NCBI GenBank assembly: GCA_013396995.1 | Contig: VWZP01007832.1 | Coordinates: 2,308,313-2,372,312, forward strand | Length of the DNA stretch: 64,000 nt | Reading direction: 5' to 3' | Source: Dicaeum eximium | Lineage: Eukaryota > Chordata > Aves > Passeriformes > Dicaeidae | Shown here: positions 10,913 to 24,541 of the stretch, piece by piece | Layout: every line of letters starts with the position of its first letter | Position numbering within the stretch: the first letter of the stretch is position 1 | The notes under the pieces: model-generated | Database searches by the model: none | Told to the model about the DNA's origin: nothing | What the model saw: the letters and a program-made list of their open reading frames with translations, nothing else | Made by a program: the position numbers and the translations under genes

Positions 10913-13475
10913 ACTTGTATACAAAAAGTACTTGTTCAAGAGTGATAATTTCTTATTCTGAAGTTGACTTCTTTTTTTGAGGCATATTAATCCCTTTCAT
11001 TTATTTTTTTTCAGTTGGTATATATTTCTGTACAGTAGAAACTAATGGTTTAGGTATTTTAATTCTGCCCAAATTTAAGCAAATATTACATACAAGAAAA
11101 ACAATCTTGAAAAAAAATCAGAAATTTCTGATGAGGTTGAAATGGAAGAAAACATTGTTCTGCATAAAGTAACATCACATTTCATCTTTACTTTTTCCTT
11201 TCAGATTAATTTGGGTGTTCTGATGTATAAAAGTCCACGGTCTGTCCACTCCCTGCCTCCACATTGTCTAAGCCACTGGTACCACATGAGCATGTCCCCC
11301 CAGGCCCCCCCATACTCCATAGGTGAAATTTTAGCTAACATTTTCTCAGTTAAATAATGGTCATTGCTTTTCACTCTTATTAAGTAAATCAGTCTCTTGG
11401 CTCATTCATTTTAGAGGAATTTCTTGTATAGATTTGAACTGGTAGAGTAGGACTCTGTATGTGGAGGACTGGGTATATGTGCATATATGTAGGCACATCT
11501 GCATTAAAAATACAGAAAAAATATAGCAACTGAAAAATAACAAATTGAATCAAATTCATCTGTCCTTAAGTAATTTGTTTTTAAGGCATTTGGTTAGAAT
11601 CATAGAATTTTAATTTGTTAATGAAACTACAGTATATTTCTCCCATACAGTGAAACAGCTATGCTGGAGAGGAATTTCACAAACAGTTGCTTTGAAAATG
11701 TGTTTGATCATACCTGTCTATAAAGTGCATACCTAATCCTTATGGTGTTTAACCAAATCTGATCCAAATCCCACTGAAATTAAGGGCTGTTTTTTAACTG
11801 AATAGGAGTTGCATCAGTCCCATCAGCCCTGTTTATGTGAGGGTAACAGCTGTCAGGATTTCTCTGTATGTGTGTGTGTGCATGTGTAGCTGTGAAAATT
11901 TTATTCATATATCATCATATAGAAAAAAACCCATGTTTTGTGTAGTTTTTTTGTGGCTTTGTGCATATGTTAGGTAGGCACATGTCCATGAGGTAGTACG
12001 TGGGAGAAGTTGTGTTGCAGAGGTCTCTTCTTTATGCACAAGTGCTTTGTTGTTTGCTTTTTTTTCTTTTTTTTTAATATCTAGGGGATAACCATTGTTT
12101 AACCTTCAGTGGGGAAAATGGCAGATTAATTTTTGCTGGTTTTTTCCCTTTTAATTTGTCCTTGAAGGTCAAAATTATTTTGGTGATCATTTCATGTCAC
12201 GATTTTTATTTGGAGTCAGACAGTAATGTCTCTGGCACAGGGACTGAGAAGTTAAGAACACATATCTGAAGTGTCTAACACATCAGAAGAGATTTTTTTT
12301 TGCCCCACTCCATAGTGGTAAGGCAAATATGGGCCAATACCTTCTAACTTCATTATCCACATTTTCTAAACCACTTGGTTAATTACACTTAAGTCCACTT
12401 GCATAATTAAAGAGCTAAAAATAGTGTTTTCTTTCATAGGTGACTGTAGTATCTGTGTGTAACGTATTACAGTTAATTGTTCTTTGATTTACAATGCTTT
12501 TTTGTATTGGCTTGCCTTTCCTGCTGCCTAGTTTAGGAGCCTAACCTCAGTCAAGCAAGTTTAGCATTTTAGGCAATTGTTTTCCAACCTTATAGATGGT
12601 CCCCAAAGTATACAGCACTTATGTCTTTATCAGCTTTAAGAATAAATGAGATACTGTTTTCTGGTATCCAAAAGGTAACCCCAGTTAGGTCTAATGGAAT
12701 TTTGGGAAAAGGTGTCAAGAAGGAAACAAGTCAGCTTATTTCTCTGTCATTTCTAGCAGCCCTGAACAGTATGGAATTTGAGTAACAGAAACTCAGTGGG
12801 GTGAATAGAAGATTTTGGATCTAAGGGCAGTCTGAACAATGCAAATTGTGCTAATAGAGCACGATGAAATGTGAGCATTTGGTCATCTAAGCACCAGCCT
12901 AGGGTGAAACTCATGTGTGCAGTCAGTCCCCCACTCTCTTAGTCCAGCAGACGTGTAAGGCTGTGGCAGCATGTCAGACTGCGTGAGTGGGCAGGAGAGG
13001 GGACATGTACCATTCTGCTGGGGCCACCTGTGATTCTGCCACCAGACAGTGTTCTGCTGTTCTACCCACTGCCCTGACACACCAGGAGCTCAGCCTGTTA
13101 GAAAATCTGTCTCAGAAGAAAAATGGAATATATTTGGGCCTGATCTTTTGTCCCAAACAGTTTTTAACTTTAGAGGGTTTTAGTCTTATAAACAGACAGG
13201 TGTATAACATCTGTGAAGTCTCCTGGAGCTGCGATGGCCAATACTGGTCAGCTGAACCAGCAGCCAGCCTCAGTGTCTGCTGTGTCAAGGATTGAGCTAA
13301 TCTGTCTAGTGAGGATGAACAAAAATGAAGCAAACTATATGCTGAAAAGTAAAGTTAAACATCAAAAAGATAGCAAAAGTACTTGGGGGCTCTTTTTGAA
13401 ATTAAAAGTTCTGGATGCATGATAAATGCAGGCTTGACTTCTTATTTGAAGGACTATTTTAACAGCTTCATTTTA
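10913..13475. other. AT-rich non-coding DNA, no gene seen
   Basis: No coding potential or structured RNA is apparent apart from the weak repeat relic at 11.76 kb. A short (TG)n tract lies at about 11,866-11,888. A TGAGGTAGTA match near 11,990 lacks a pairing arm and is not a let-7 gene. Confidence 0.65.
11758..11815. repeat. possible relic of 'CTGATCC...CCACTGAA' repeat
   Basis: The segment contains TCTGATCCAAATCCCACTGA followed by a run of bases alignable by eye to the element at 44,199. Shared parts are CTGATCC, CCACTGAA and GGC at similar spacing. It is highly diverged, and its orientation is not settled because the element is palindromic in layout. Confidence 0.3.
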
Positions 13476-13522
13476 TTTATTCTAAATAGTAAATAGAATA
13501 AAGAAATAAATTCTTTATTCTA
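13476..13522. repeat. interlocking perfect inverted repeats
   Basis: TTTATTCTA (13,476-13,484) pairs with TAGAATAAA (13,494-13,502). The longer TAGAATAAAGAA (13,494-13,505) pairs perfectly with TTCTTTATTCTA (13,511-13,522) over a 5-base loop. The central arm can therefore pair with either flank, giving two mutually exclusive hairpins. The DNA is AT-rich, so the structure may be fortuitous. Confidence 0.75.
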
Positions 13523-16500
13523 GGTAGTGTTGTAACACAGACCTGAAGATGTTTTTAAGCAGTTGCTTTAGAAGCACATTTGCCTAGTATGAGTAAATGT
13601 AATGAAAGTTTTACTTTGTATTTGCTTATTCAAGGGTCCAACATGGAAGCAAGAGAATGTTTTGTAGAGGGGTGAAAGATAAGTGTGTCTGTTAGGCATG
13701 ATACAGTTTCCAAGCCCATGTGTGTCAAGGCCAAATGTAACTCACTTTTTATACATTTACCACAGACTTGTTTCCAGTAAATGAAAGGATTTTTCTGAGT
13801 GGTCAGAGCAGAAACTTGTATTAAAAATTAGCCTTGAGTATTATTCCTTTGCATCCAGCAGCATTATTACTTTGCATTCTTTTGGGGAAAAAATATCCAA
13901 ATATATAATGTAGCTGAGAATAAACAAAAAAAAATTAAACCTTTACTCTGTTATTCTTTCTACAGCTAGTCAGGGGGCTATTGATATAAAAAGCACATAA
14001 TGACTGCTACAGCTAGTAAAACAAAAACTAATTGCATGTTTAGGTAACAGTCAAATCCATATTACCCTGTCCCATGAATCTGCTGCTATGACATGTTAGC
14101 AGGACCCAGCCCATTGGCTTCAAATGGACAATTCAGATACAGAAAGGAAGCAGGTTTTGGCTCAGTCATGTGTAAACAGAAGTTTCTCTGCACATTTACA
14201 ACTAAAAAAGCAGGTTTAGGATGCTTTTTTTATATGAATGTAACCCCAAATAGGAAGGAAAATAATTCCATTACAGTAGTAGTGGAAACTAAATGTTAAA
14301 CAAGCGTGGATCAGGAAAAAAAAATTGTCAGAGCAGCATACTGCCATTTTATCACACTCATCTGTTAATATACATGTTACTAAGTAAATATGGGTATTAA
14401 AAATAAATGTAAATCCTCTTTTGGTATTTATTCCATGGTAACAGTCATGTTTTTCTCTTTAATTTTGAAATTAAAAATTTAAAAACATTTTGCTCTAGAG
14501 AACAAAGGCTGGATTTTTATTTTCCCCTCCATTAAAACTACTGATTACTAATTTATTTACCCGTCACTTATTGTTGACCATCCCAATTATTGCCTTTTAG
14601 ATGATATTTTACTTGCTGTTTTTTCTGGACAGTATATGAAATAAGTTTTCATTTCTGTAGGATTCTAATCCTCTCTTTCTACAGATAGTACTAATATTTT
14701 CCTTAGAAAAACCTTGCCTTTCAAATGAGAATTTCCCCTCTGTAACTTTACCTTCATTACCCAAAACACTAAATACTCTATACTGAGATTTTCTTGTTTT
14801 GAGCAGTCAGTATTTGGGTTAGTCTTTCTTGCAAGCTTGGGGGTTCAGGTCTGAGGCTATAAACACTTCTGTACGTATGAGTAAGTCTAATTTTGTGAGT
14901 AGTCTAAGCCAGCAGGGCTCCTCAAACAAGTACGTGTCTGCAGGCTTGGGACTTGCAGATATTTGGATGGAGGAGATGATAGGGAAGGGCTACAGATACC
15001 AAGTTTAATTTTTAATTACATGTGCCTTCCAGATCATCAAGAAATATGATAGTATATTGCATTAAATGGATTGTTTGGGACACATAACACAAATGAAGCT
15101 GTTTGTCTGATTTGATACCATAAGATGAAATTAACCTAAATACCTGGTATCTTAATCAAATCTAACCCTTGTGATTGTTGAAACTTTTGCTTCTGATTTA
15201 GTTAAATTTTAGGTAACATTCAAACATACAAAATCTTCCCATCTTATGATACCTGGTTGACAAATTTGCAAAAACAGGAATCAGTTTCTAAAATTTGTGG
15301 GGATCAAAAGGCTTTATAAAGATACGATCAAATTAACTGCCTTTTGGGTTTTATGTATAAGTTGTTATGACTGCTGTATTTTTTCACTAAGAAAATTGTT
15401 TTGATTAGTTAGGCCTTTTTTCCCCCTTCACCACACCCCTTTCAAACTGCAGCCACAAATTAAAAACCACCTAAGAAAAAGCTACTTGCTTGGTTCTTAA
15501 TAATGCTTGTACTTAATTTAATGGGATCAGTATCAGTTTTAGATGTGAGGGATATGGTGTAAAAGCAGAAGGACAGAGGTAAATAAAAAGAGTATTTCAC
15601 AACTTGGAGAATATTTATAATGTAATCAGAAGCCTGTGCAATGAGAGAAAAGGGATCTGAGGATATAGTCAAATAAGGAAGCAAGAAAAATCAATGTTTT
15701 AGAAACCATGTTTGCAAATATGACAAATAGATCTACCTGGGAAATGGTAACTAATTTTTTTTAAAAAATACTGTTTTAACAGTAGTGAAATTAAGAAAAA
15801 ATATGAGAGTCAAATTCTGCCCTTAGATATACTCATATATTGCCTGATGGCATCGAGAGGGAAGATGTTAACATCTCACATCTGACTTGGAACCAAACCA
15901 AAAAGACTATTTTCAGATGAATCTGGAGTGACTTCCAGATCAGAGGATCCCAAATTGATCTGCCAATGTATAGAGAGATGATTTCATCAGGCATAGAGAG
16001 CAGTCTCTTTGGAGTTAAACACGATAGCTATTGAATAGTACATAGCAATGACAAATGGCAATTTTTACTTTTACAGAGAAGAGGGAATTTACTCACATGT
16101 AGAACTTCACAGTACAGAAGACTGTCTGCTAAAATGAGTGACAGGAATACCGGCCATCATTCCCTCTTCAAACTGCTATGTAATGGCTTTGCTCCTCTGT
16201 CCTGTAAATATGACTAACCCAAATGAATTGCTGGGTTCTGTGAGTCAAATAGACCATTAGTAAGCAGGATGTCCAGGTCCTCCTCCAGGGTCCCCACAGC
16301 TTACCAGTATAAACCTGGGCAGACATCTCTTTTTCAAATGGTATGTAGTATTTACATGAAACATATTTCAGCAAAATGGAGGCTTCAACAAGCGGGCACA
16401 GTTTTGGGTCTACTGATCCTAGGCAGCTGGTTACCAGTTTGGGGAGATTGGCATACACACATTTATTCTCCTTCACTTCTTTATGAGTGTAACTTGGTGA

Positions 16501-19500
16501 TACCATCTGAATATCTTGGTTTCTGATAGTTTCTGAAGGGTCCTGTCTGGAATAGTGATTTGGTCTCTCTCCATTTTTTAAAATTCTTGAGAAGAAGAAA
16601 AAAGGCAGCCTGTTGTGTCAAAAGTATATGTACAAGGATAAGTGTAAAGGCTCTGGTGGGTCTCCTAAACCACACTGACCAGAAATTGTCATTTATCTGC
16701 CAAACACTTAACAATATCAACAAGAGTCAACACTTGTTTTTTTCTCAGAAGTCTTTAGAGGACCCAGCTAAGCTGCCTATGATGTTTCGTGGCCCTTTGT
16801 TTTAGAAGGTAGTCATCAAATCTTTGATTCTTACTTGTCCCGCAAGACATTTTATTTATGAGGTTATTGACATTCCACAGTCTTTAAAAAAATTCCAATT
16901 TGAAAGTTCTTGTCTCCTTGTTGTTAATCAGGATCAGGTTCCTGAAGACCAGCAACGAGGATGTCCCTGTACCTTTCACCAGGGAAAATAGGAAAAGGAA
17001 TGTTGCCTGAATGTCTTGTGTACAGTAGCACCAGACCTGAAAAAGCTGATTTCCTGGCATTGTTTCATGGCTTTGCTATAAATTTTGATGGATGCTTTTC
17101 CTGTAGTTGGGCCATTCAGAGCTGCCCTCTCCTGTGTGGATTCTCCAGTGCCTAATACTGCAGGCGGTCACAGTGCAGCCTTTTTGTCCAACCTGGAACG
17201 TTTACATGTATCTGTAAGTCTTGCTGGCCACTTGTTTCCACAAAACTTGCAGGAACTCAGTTACCATTGAGATCTGTATTGAAGTGCCAGGACTGACTAC
17301 AAACTGCCAGTGCATTCAGTAGTTGTTGACCACCCTTATGGTCACTTTCTGTCTGTCTTGTGTGTACCTGTCCATGCACAAGTACACACACATGCACACA
17401 CAGAGCATGATCACAAATCTTGTTGCCATTGGAAACCAAGCTAAAAACAAGCAAGGTCAGAAGGCATGAGCTCATTGTTTTTCTTTTCCTGTTCCTTCTT
17501 AAAAACTCCTAGCACAAGCTTTTGTTACTCATTAGATTAGACGTGGGTTTGGATGCTAGGTAATGGAAATCATACTTGCCGCCTGCTAGTTTTATACTGT
17601 GTTGCATGGAGGTGTCCATCATGGAGTTTGTCTGTCTGCCATCTTTGTCAGGCCTTACCTCACTCCCTAGTCAGTCTCTACAAGATTTGGCAGCCATACT
17701 TGCTTCTTTGGCTTGCAGTTTCCTTCCTGGTCCTCTGCTTGTTGTTGAGAATGTCTCCCATAATCACTTTGATCTCACTGCAGAGTTTTGGCCACCTTGA
17801 AAAAAGTAGCGTCATCACAAGAACAACAGATATTCCAAGAACCCAAAGCAGGGTCATGAGTGGTTAAATATTACAAAAACTGCTGGTCTGGTTAGAACTA
17901 ACTCAACCACTGTCATCTTTGCTTTAGAATAAATATGTATAGAGTGTTATGACTAAACCTTTATAATACAGAGGTACTTATCTGGGCAGGAGAGCTGATG
18001 CATACCATGTCTCTCCATAAGGGGACATGGTAGCCATACTTTTGGTAACTGTTCATGGATAACTTTTCTTTCTTTGTCCCCACGGCAGAGCAGCAAAATG
18101 CCACATTTTTTGCCAACATGGTTACTTGTGGAGACTTATTTGTCTTTTCAACATGAATTGTTCCATTCTCTTCCATCTTCTTCTATTAAATACACTTGCA
18201 AAGTACAAGCCATAAGGAACAGGAACCCATCTGGATATATATGTGTAAAACAGCTTAGCTAGTAATAAAGCACAGTATGTATTTCTTTATCACATGTAAA
18301 CATTCAAATAAAGTGCCTACAAATGGGCACAGTTATTTGTACATGTTTTATCACAAATAAATCAGAATAAATCAAGCTTCATTTTTTCCATATACTGTTT
18401 TAGAAATTCAGAAACTGGACACTTACTTGGTTGTGGTGGCCTGTCCCCATGGCCAGGGAAGGCTTGTGCCTTGCTTGTGATTTTCTATGCTTTCCCATGT
18501 AATTGCTCTTACAGAGGTTCTGTTCTTGGGTAAAATAAGAGAAATTTCAGCCTTGGAAAATATTTCCTCTTGTTCTGTCTGGATGCTTTTTTGCTCCAGT
18601 GGATAGAAATTATATCTTAAATGTATATATTGTTCATTTATGATCCCTTTGCAGTGACGATCAGTAAATCCCAGTGGTACATACCTCACCCTGATCCTAT
18701 CTGCATTTCTACATCTTCTTTGTCTGGCTTTGTCAGTAATGCAGAAACAGAGTACCTGGAGTCACTCAGCAATGGCCTCTAGCCACCTCAGTTTTGTTAG
18801 TCCTTCTAGGGACAAAAGCTCTTCTCAACATCAGGGGTTTATTGAGGAGTGGGAAGAAGCCTACTAGAGTAATGGTGGGAAATTGTAAAATTTGGAGCAC
18901 TTCTCGCCACCAACAAGGGCACAGAAAAGGCATTTTCTGAAACTCTGTTTTACCACCCCATCCCCAGCTTCCCTAGAAGTGTATCGCTGTCTTTACTAGC
19001 TGTACACACAGGGTTTCAGCTGCTCGTGGTGCCAAGTCATGAAACATTTGAAGTCTGGGTGCTGTGCTGGTGTTATCAGGTCAGCAGAGAAAGGAACTGC
19101 TAGAATATAGTTATTTTCAAAAGCCATCTGGGAGATTAAAGTTGCCACAGCGCGTACACCTACACTCTTTCAAATCCTAGGCATGTAGCTTTAAAATCCT
19201 TAAAGAAAAGGCAACTGGCAGCTCACTGAGAGACACCTCAGACCTGGCACCATGTATCTTGAAGGCTCACGTCACTGGCTGTGTCCATGCTAGTAAATGA
19301 TATGCATCCTGGAACATTCTCTGGCACTGAGGTCAACTGGCACAAAACATCCAGTATCCATACTACTTAGCTACCTTGATCTCCCAAGACACGACAGCCA
19401 TATGCAAAATATTTCTTGAACACAGTCTCTGGCTTGTGATAGCTTTCAGTCCTCACTCAGGAGCTGTCTGGGAGAATGCTGTTTGGTCCTGGCCTCAGCC

Positions 19501-21338
19501 ATGCCAGGGTTCTTCGAGAAACTGGAGAAGAGGTGCCAGCAGTAGTATCCCTGGCACTATTGAATGCTTCAGAGAAGGTGTAGCCAGCAGACTTGCAGGT
19601 GAATTGTGGGTGCCTTTGCACAGCAGCAAGATGTCTCTTGCTCTCTCTTGTTCTCTTTTTCAATCCCTTCTCACTCAAACCTGAGATGTTGTTCTGATGA
19701 ATGCTGGAATGGCTTACTATTTTCGGCTGTTTAATAGTTTGCGGTCGTGATGTATTTAATTGTGTTTGAATTTGTATTTCCCCAAGGATAGGGAAAGGGG
19801 TTCTATAAATATTATTTGTTTTAATTAATAAATGTCAGATTCTTTTGTAATGTAGTAGGGCAGCAATGATGTGCTCTGGAAGAGTTACCAGTAAGGCCAG
19901 AAAGGCATTGCTGTTTTTATTCCTGTGCCACATTCACTGTAGTCCCTGTTCATCTGTTACCAGAAATTCTAATGCCACCACAAAGGACATTATCTATTAT
20001 AAAACCCTTGCTAAAGCCCCAGGGTATTGAAGGCAGACAATAAATTGCTTAAGACCTTCTCAGGTATTTTTTAATGACGTGTAGTTTGCTGCCACAATCC
20101 ACAGAGACCCTGTAATGCAGGTCCTACTGAAAGGATGCACTTGGTCAAAAGTTTTTGATTTGAGCATTCAGACTATTTTGATCCCTTGTAGGCTCTTCAG
20201 AAGACCACCAGAATTATTTTGTGCCAGTATAATCTTTCAAGGTACCTCTTCATTCTGAAACATCCTCTGATGAATTTGGCCAGGCATGTTAACCAGGCTT
20301 CTGCTCACTGAGTCAGACCATTTGTTGGCTGTGGTCTAGGAGGCACACTGTTAGCCAAGGAGAAGAGGTTTCTTTCTGGTGATTATTTTGTTAACTGAGA
20401 TGACTTTAAATTTCTTATTAATAATATTCTACAAATCTACAGGTCAAAATCTGAAATAAAAGACAATATTTTAATTAAATGCTGATATATCGTGGGCAAA
20501 TCAGTGATGATAAGGGCCGTGAAGATTCATTGCAGTCTATTAAGGTTGTGTCTACATTCTCAAATGAGTGTATCTATTCCTAGAGCTATCTTGGATAAGT
20601 AAACAAAATATCTTGGGTATTTTTGCTATTCTGAGGCTTTTTGTTAGACTGATAGTTCAGGGAAATATTCTGTGGGACAAATGCTGTTTGCTTAACTCAT
20701 GGGAGCTAGTCTGCTTATTTCAATGAGTTAGCAAAGTGAACTGGATTTTGTTGTTTGGAAACTATTCAGAAAGCTGTGCTATATTTTTATGGAGGATCCT
20801 CCACTAGTGTGGATGTCACTATATGATTAAATCAATGGGAGACCTGTGGGGAAGTGAGAAGGTATGGCATTGAGTTTGCAATGTTTTAAGAATTACAAAC
20901 ACACCATTGAAGGGGGGCATGCGCAAGGCAGATGGACCCAAATTCCGATACACTTTAAATGGTATTAAGTAATGTTCATGGTTATTTATTATGCTGTATA
21001 TTTAGGGCTTCTGTGGATATACAACACTGGAATTATGATGTTCTGAACTAAGAATTTTAGAGTTGTTTTAACAAATGTTCTATTCATCTGTAAAATCTGG
21101 AAATGTATTCTGTCAATGGAGGTTAGTACATAAAGACTGATGACTGTTGAAAAAAAATGTGAACTTTTGTTTGAATATAACTATTTGTTTTGATGGTAAT
21201 TGAGGCAATTCCTTCACTTTCCACAAACATTCATTAGATGACATTCTGTAGAAAAACTGTCACATGCAATGATGCATTTCTGTATCCATATGAATGCCTG
21301 AACTGGAAGCCTGCGTGCAGCTCTTAGGGCAGCCTTTG
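13523..21338. other. AT-rich non-coding DNA, no gene seen
   Basis: No open frame here is convincing; the longest are about 110 codons and look random. A mixed GT/AC tract lies at about 17,355-17,402 and a possible repeat relic at 15,809. A weak minus-strand donor (CCAA|GTAAGTG) near 18,423 abuts an 88-codon open frame, but no acceptor or protein match supports an exon. Confidence 0.65.
15809..15845. repeat. possible relic of 'CAAATTCTGCCCT' repeat
   Basis: GTCAAATTCTGCCCTTAGAT followed by a TACTCAT motif resembles one end of an old amniote interspersed palindromic element. 'AATCTGGAGTGACTTC' about 80 bases further right could be the other part. Similarity is judged by eye only. Confidence 0.25.
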
Positions 21339-21415
21339 ATTGGTTTTAAGTTTATCAACCAAGGGTAAAAAAGTGATGTCAGGTGATTGGGGTGACCAAC
21401 AACCCCCTATAAATA
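21339..21415 (+). promoter_or_regulatory. compact CCAAT/CRE-like/TATA cluster
   Basis: Within 77 bases there are an inverted CCAAT (ATTGG, 21,339-21,343), a CRE-like TGATGTCA (21,374-21,381), a second inverted CCAAT (21,386-21,390) and a perfect TATAAATA (21,408-21,415). The order and spacing are those of a TATA-type promoter directed to the right, with a start predicted near 21,440. It lies far from any CpG island. It may serve a tissue-restricted or non-coding transcript, or be a relic or coincidence. No downstream exon with clear splice sites was identified. Confidence 0.35.
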
Positions 21416-21439
21416 CTAATCTATGAGTGGTGAATTCCT

Positions 21440-24400
21440 AAAATACACAAAGCAGTCATTTTAGTGAGTAGCTTGTGAGCAATCTCATGGGCAGAAGTAT
21501 GTTGGCAATTACTCATTCAATAATTTGTGAAAAATATATCTGCTCATTGACATTTTGAAAAAAAAGAAGATAAATCTCTTAAATGCATTGCAGGGAAATA
21601 TCTTGCCAGCTAACAACCCAAAACACACAACTCCACTTACAAATATTTAGCCATCTAGTGATTGATATTTCTGAACTTCTGATATTTTTTATTGGAAGAG
21701 GTCTGTCTAGAGGTACAGACCCCCGACCCCCCCCCAGTTCCCCAAAGAGCAGAAATGTGACCCCAGAATTGTGACACAATTTGAATAAAACCCCAAGTCT
21801 ATATGAGTGGCTTGGTCCTGATCTGAAATTTGCAGCTGGATGACTTTTTTTCAACAAATTTCCTAATTTTTATACTTGGATATGTTAAAAAAAAAGGTTG
21901 CAATTTGAACTTTGAACCAGAATTCACTTCTGAAGGCTGTTACGCATAAGCATTAGGGATACACATTTGAAAATGCAGTTATTGGCAGTCATTAGTTTAA
22001 ACTCCTCTGCAGACCACAGGTAGATCCAGAACAGCTTATAGCTCGTGATTTATGATCTGCCGCAGTTACAAGATTTACGAGGGCCCATTCCTGCATCATT
22101 CCCTTCTCATTGGCCCTGAGAATCAGTTCTCCCATGCTGCTCCTCTGTGACATGCCTTAGAGGTTGAAAGGAGGTTTGTTTCCTGTGTCTCCTTCTTCCT
22201 TTCATGTCTTTGCTGAAACTCCCAAGAAGAAAGGTCATTTTTAAGGGTATATTTTTGTGATGTAGACATGGGACATGAATTGAGACTGACAGATTCATTT
22301 CATGCAGGATACATGAATTGTGCTTGCAACTTTTGGTCCATATGTGCATGGACTGATTTCAGATTGGTAGCTTAGCTGGTATAGCTACTTCAAATGTCTT
22401 ACAAGGTTATTTGTGCAATTTCAGCCTCATTTCAGCAGTGGCTGAACAACAGATCCCATCATGTATAGACACAGAGCTCTTCATGTGTTCCTTTTCTGAC
22501 TTGGGGGTTGAGGGTGGGGTAATATAATTTCATGACATAATTGTTTACGTTTTACAATTTTCTAATTAAGACTGAGTTCCTAAAGCACTATATTACTAAA
22601 TAGTTTCATACTTAACTAAAATTTCTTCTGGTTCTCAAGTATACAATGACTACCTTAGCACAGTCAAAGCAGTACCCTCCATTATAACTTGGTGGTTTAA
22701 GATTTTCTTTAGAAATAAAACAACTGCAGTAGAGATATTTCATTGAACTTCTTCCTGAAATATATAATGGTTTTGTTTATATTTTTGGATTTCAGCTTTC
22801 TTCTGAATGATTTGATATCCAAAACAAAATCAGGGCTTTTCTAGTACACAATAATTAAAAAAATGAAAACTAACAAGTACTAGAAAATGAGTTTTGTTCA
22901 TTGTAGATTGGTGACCTGGACTGCAATGCAGAATGCAGATGATGACCTGAAAGTCAGAGAGACTGAAAAGAGTGACAAAACTTATTACAAAATGATTACT
23001 GAAATTGTTAAGAAATTTGTGCTTTGAGGCAGTCATGTGTCTTTAAGCTTGTCACGATTCAATTCAGCAGCTTCTTTTATAAAGTGTTCAGTGATGAGAC
23101 TGAATACAGCATTCCCAGCAACTCTGGTAATGTCAGTGCTGCTGGCCTAAAATATTCCACCTGTTGTCGTAGCCCTTCTCCCCACATGGCATGTGTTTGT
23201 ACACCTTGCCCTGTTATCAAGTGTCCCCCTTCTTCTGCCCCATTCTCCTTTCAGCCAGTGGGAATTACTGTAGAGGTTTTGTGAAAACAGGGGTTGGCCC
23301 CCTTTCTCAGGACTTCTTTCCTCAAGAAACAATAACTGTTGTTATTGGTTTGGGGGAGTTGTTTATGGTAACTACTCGAGTTCAACAGAGTTTTTGTGTT
23401 TTCTTTTATTGTTGCTAATTTGAATTTATTTTTAAAAGGGGAATTAAATTACCTAGACAGGAAGATATTGATGCAAATTTCCTTACTACCAAGTTAATAG
23501 GATTGAAATTAGGAGTATGTAGATATTTTCAAGAAGCATCAAAAATATATAACTACTTAGAAAGACTTCAGTTTTAACAGAAATGTAATTCCTTGACTTG
23601 CTTAGCTCAGCTGTCTTTTAAATGCCATGACCAAGACTGAAAAACTCTTTGCATCTTCAGTGATTCCTCAGGATTGTGTTGAACCCTTCCCGAGAATGAC
23701 ATCCTGCACAGTTGTCTCCCTGTTTTCTTCAGGGTATTTCAAAGACTCCCCAAACCAAGCACTATAACAATTATGCTTTACAATATGTTCCACCATATAT
23801 CTTCTTTATAATTTTACCTGGAAATTTTGTGAGGGAGTTCCAACAGCAAAACTTAAGATATGAAAGTGTTGTAACGTACTACCACACATACGTACATGCA
23901 ATTATTTTACAGCTCAAGACAACTAAAGTCTATCTCTTGAGATTAGCACTTTTTAGCCAATCAAAATCACCCCAGAAATATAACTCTTCTATTATTTATT
24001 TCTCCTTTTGTGTACAGCTATCACTGCACATTCAACCCAAAGGATCTGGTGGTGTTTTGCAAATGACATATGTACAGGAATTCCTTCTACACTGATGCCC
24101 AGGCTTAGAGTGTGGGCTGCAGCCAAGAAAATAATTAGCTTATAGCACACTGCATGTGTGTAAGGATAACTCTGGCCAAGGGCATATCAGACAGTACATA
24201 TCACCAGTGCATCCTGCTGGGAAAGTCTAATATCTAAAAGCTCTATTAAAATTTTAAAAACTATCAATAACCTTATTCATTGACTGTCAGTATAATACAC
24301 TAAGGTTTTTTTTAATTTACACATGTACATGTATTTTAATATCCACACATACAATTAAAATGTTAATTTATCATTGACATCCCTAAAACTAATCTGTTTT

Positions 24401-24481
24401 AACAAGTATTTTCCTTTAAGCACCAGGTTTTAATAATTGATGAGAAAGGGAATTAGAAGAAACTTGGCTTATACATCTGAG
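21440..24481. other. AT-rich non-coding DNA, no gene seen
   Basis: No supported gene. Open frames of up to 127 codons (23,712-24,095, plus) have no domain, no periodic hydrophobicity suggestive of a real membrane protein and no splice context. Confidence 0.6.
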
Positions 24482-24541
24482 AGGACAATATACATCTATA
24501 TTTACTAAGATAGGACAGTATACATCTATATTGACTACCTA
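24482..24541. repeat. two-copy tandem repeat, 30-bp unit
   Basis: AGGACAATATACATCTATAT (start 24,482) is repeated with few changes as AGGACAGTATACATCTATAT (start 24,512), each followed by a T(T/G)ACTA-type end. It is a recent-looking local duplication. Confidence 0.85.

Noticed and set aside
11597..11612. AGAATCATAGAAT similar to a minus-strand CR1 tail
   Set aside because: Only the octamer-like motif is present, with no further CR1 sequence on either side.
11988..12010. TGAGGTAGTA similar to a let-7 seed
   Set aside because: Match breaks after ten bases and no complementary arm lies within 80 bases on either side.
17355..17402. Mixed GT/AC stretch considered as a hairpin RNA
   Set aside because: Pairing is only between low-complexity GT and AC runs; it is better described as degenerate microsatellite DNA.
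18423..18689. 88-codon minus-strand frame next to a CCAA|GTAAGTG donor
   Set aside because: No acceptor on the minus strand upstream and no protein match; donor context is weak at the exonic side.
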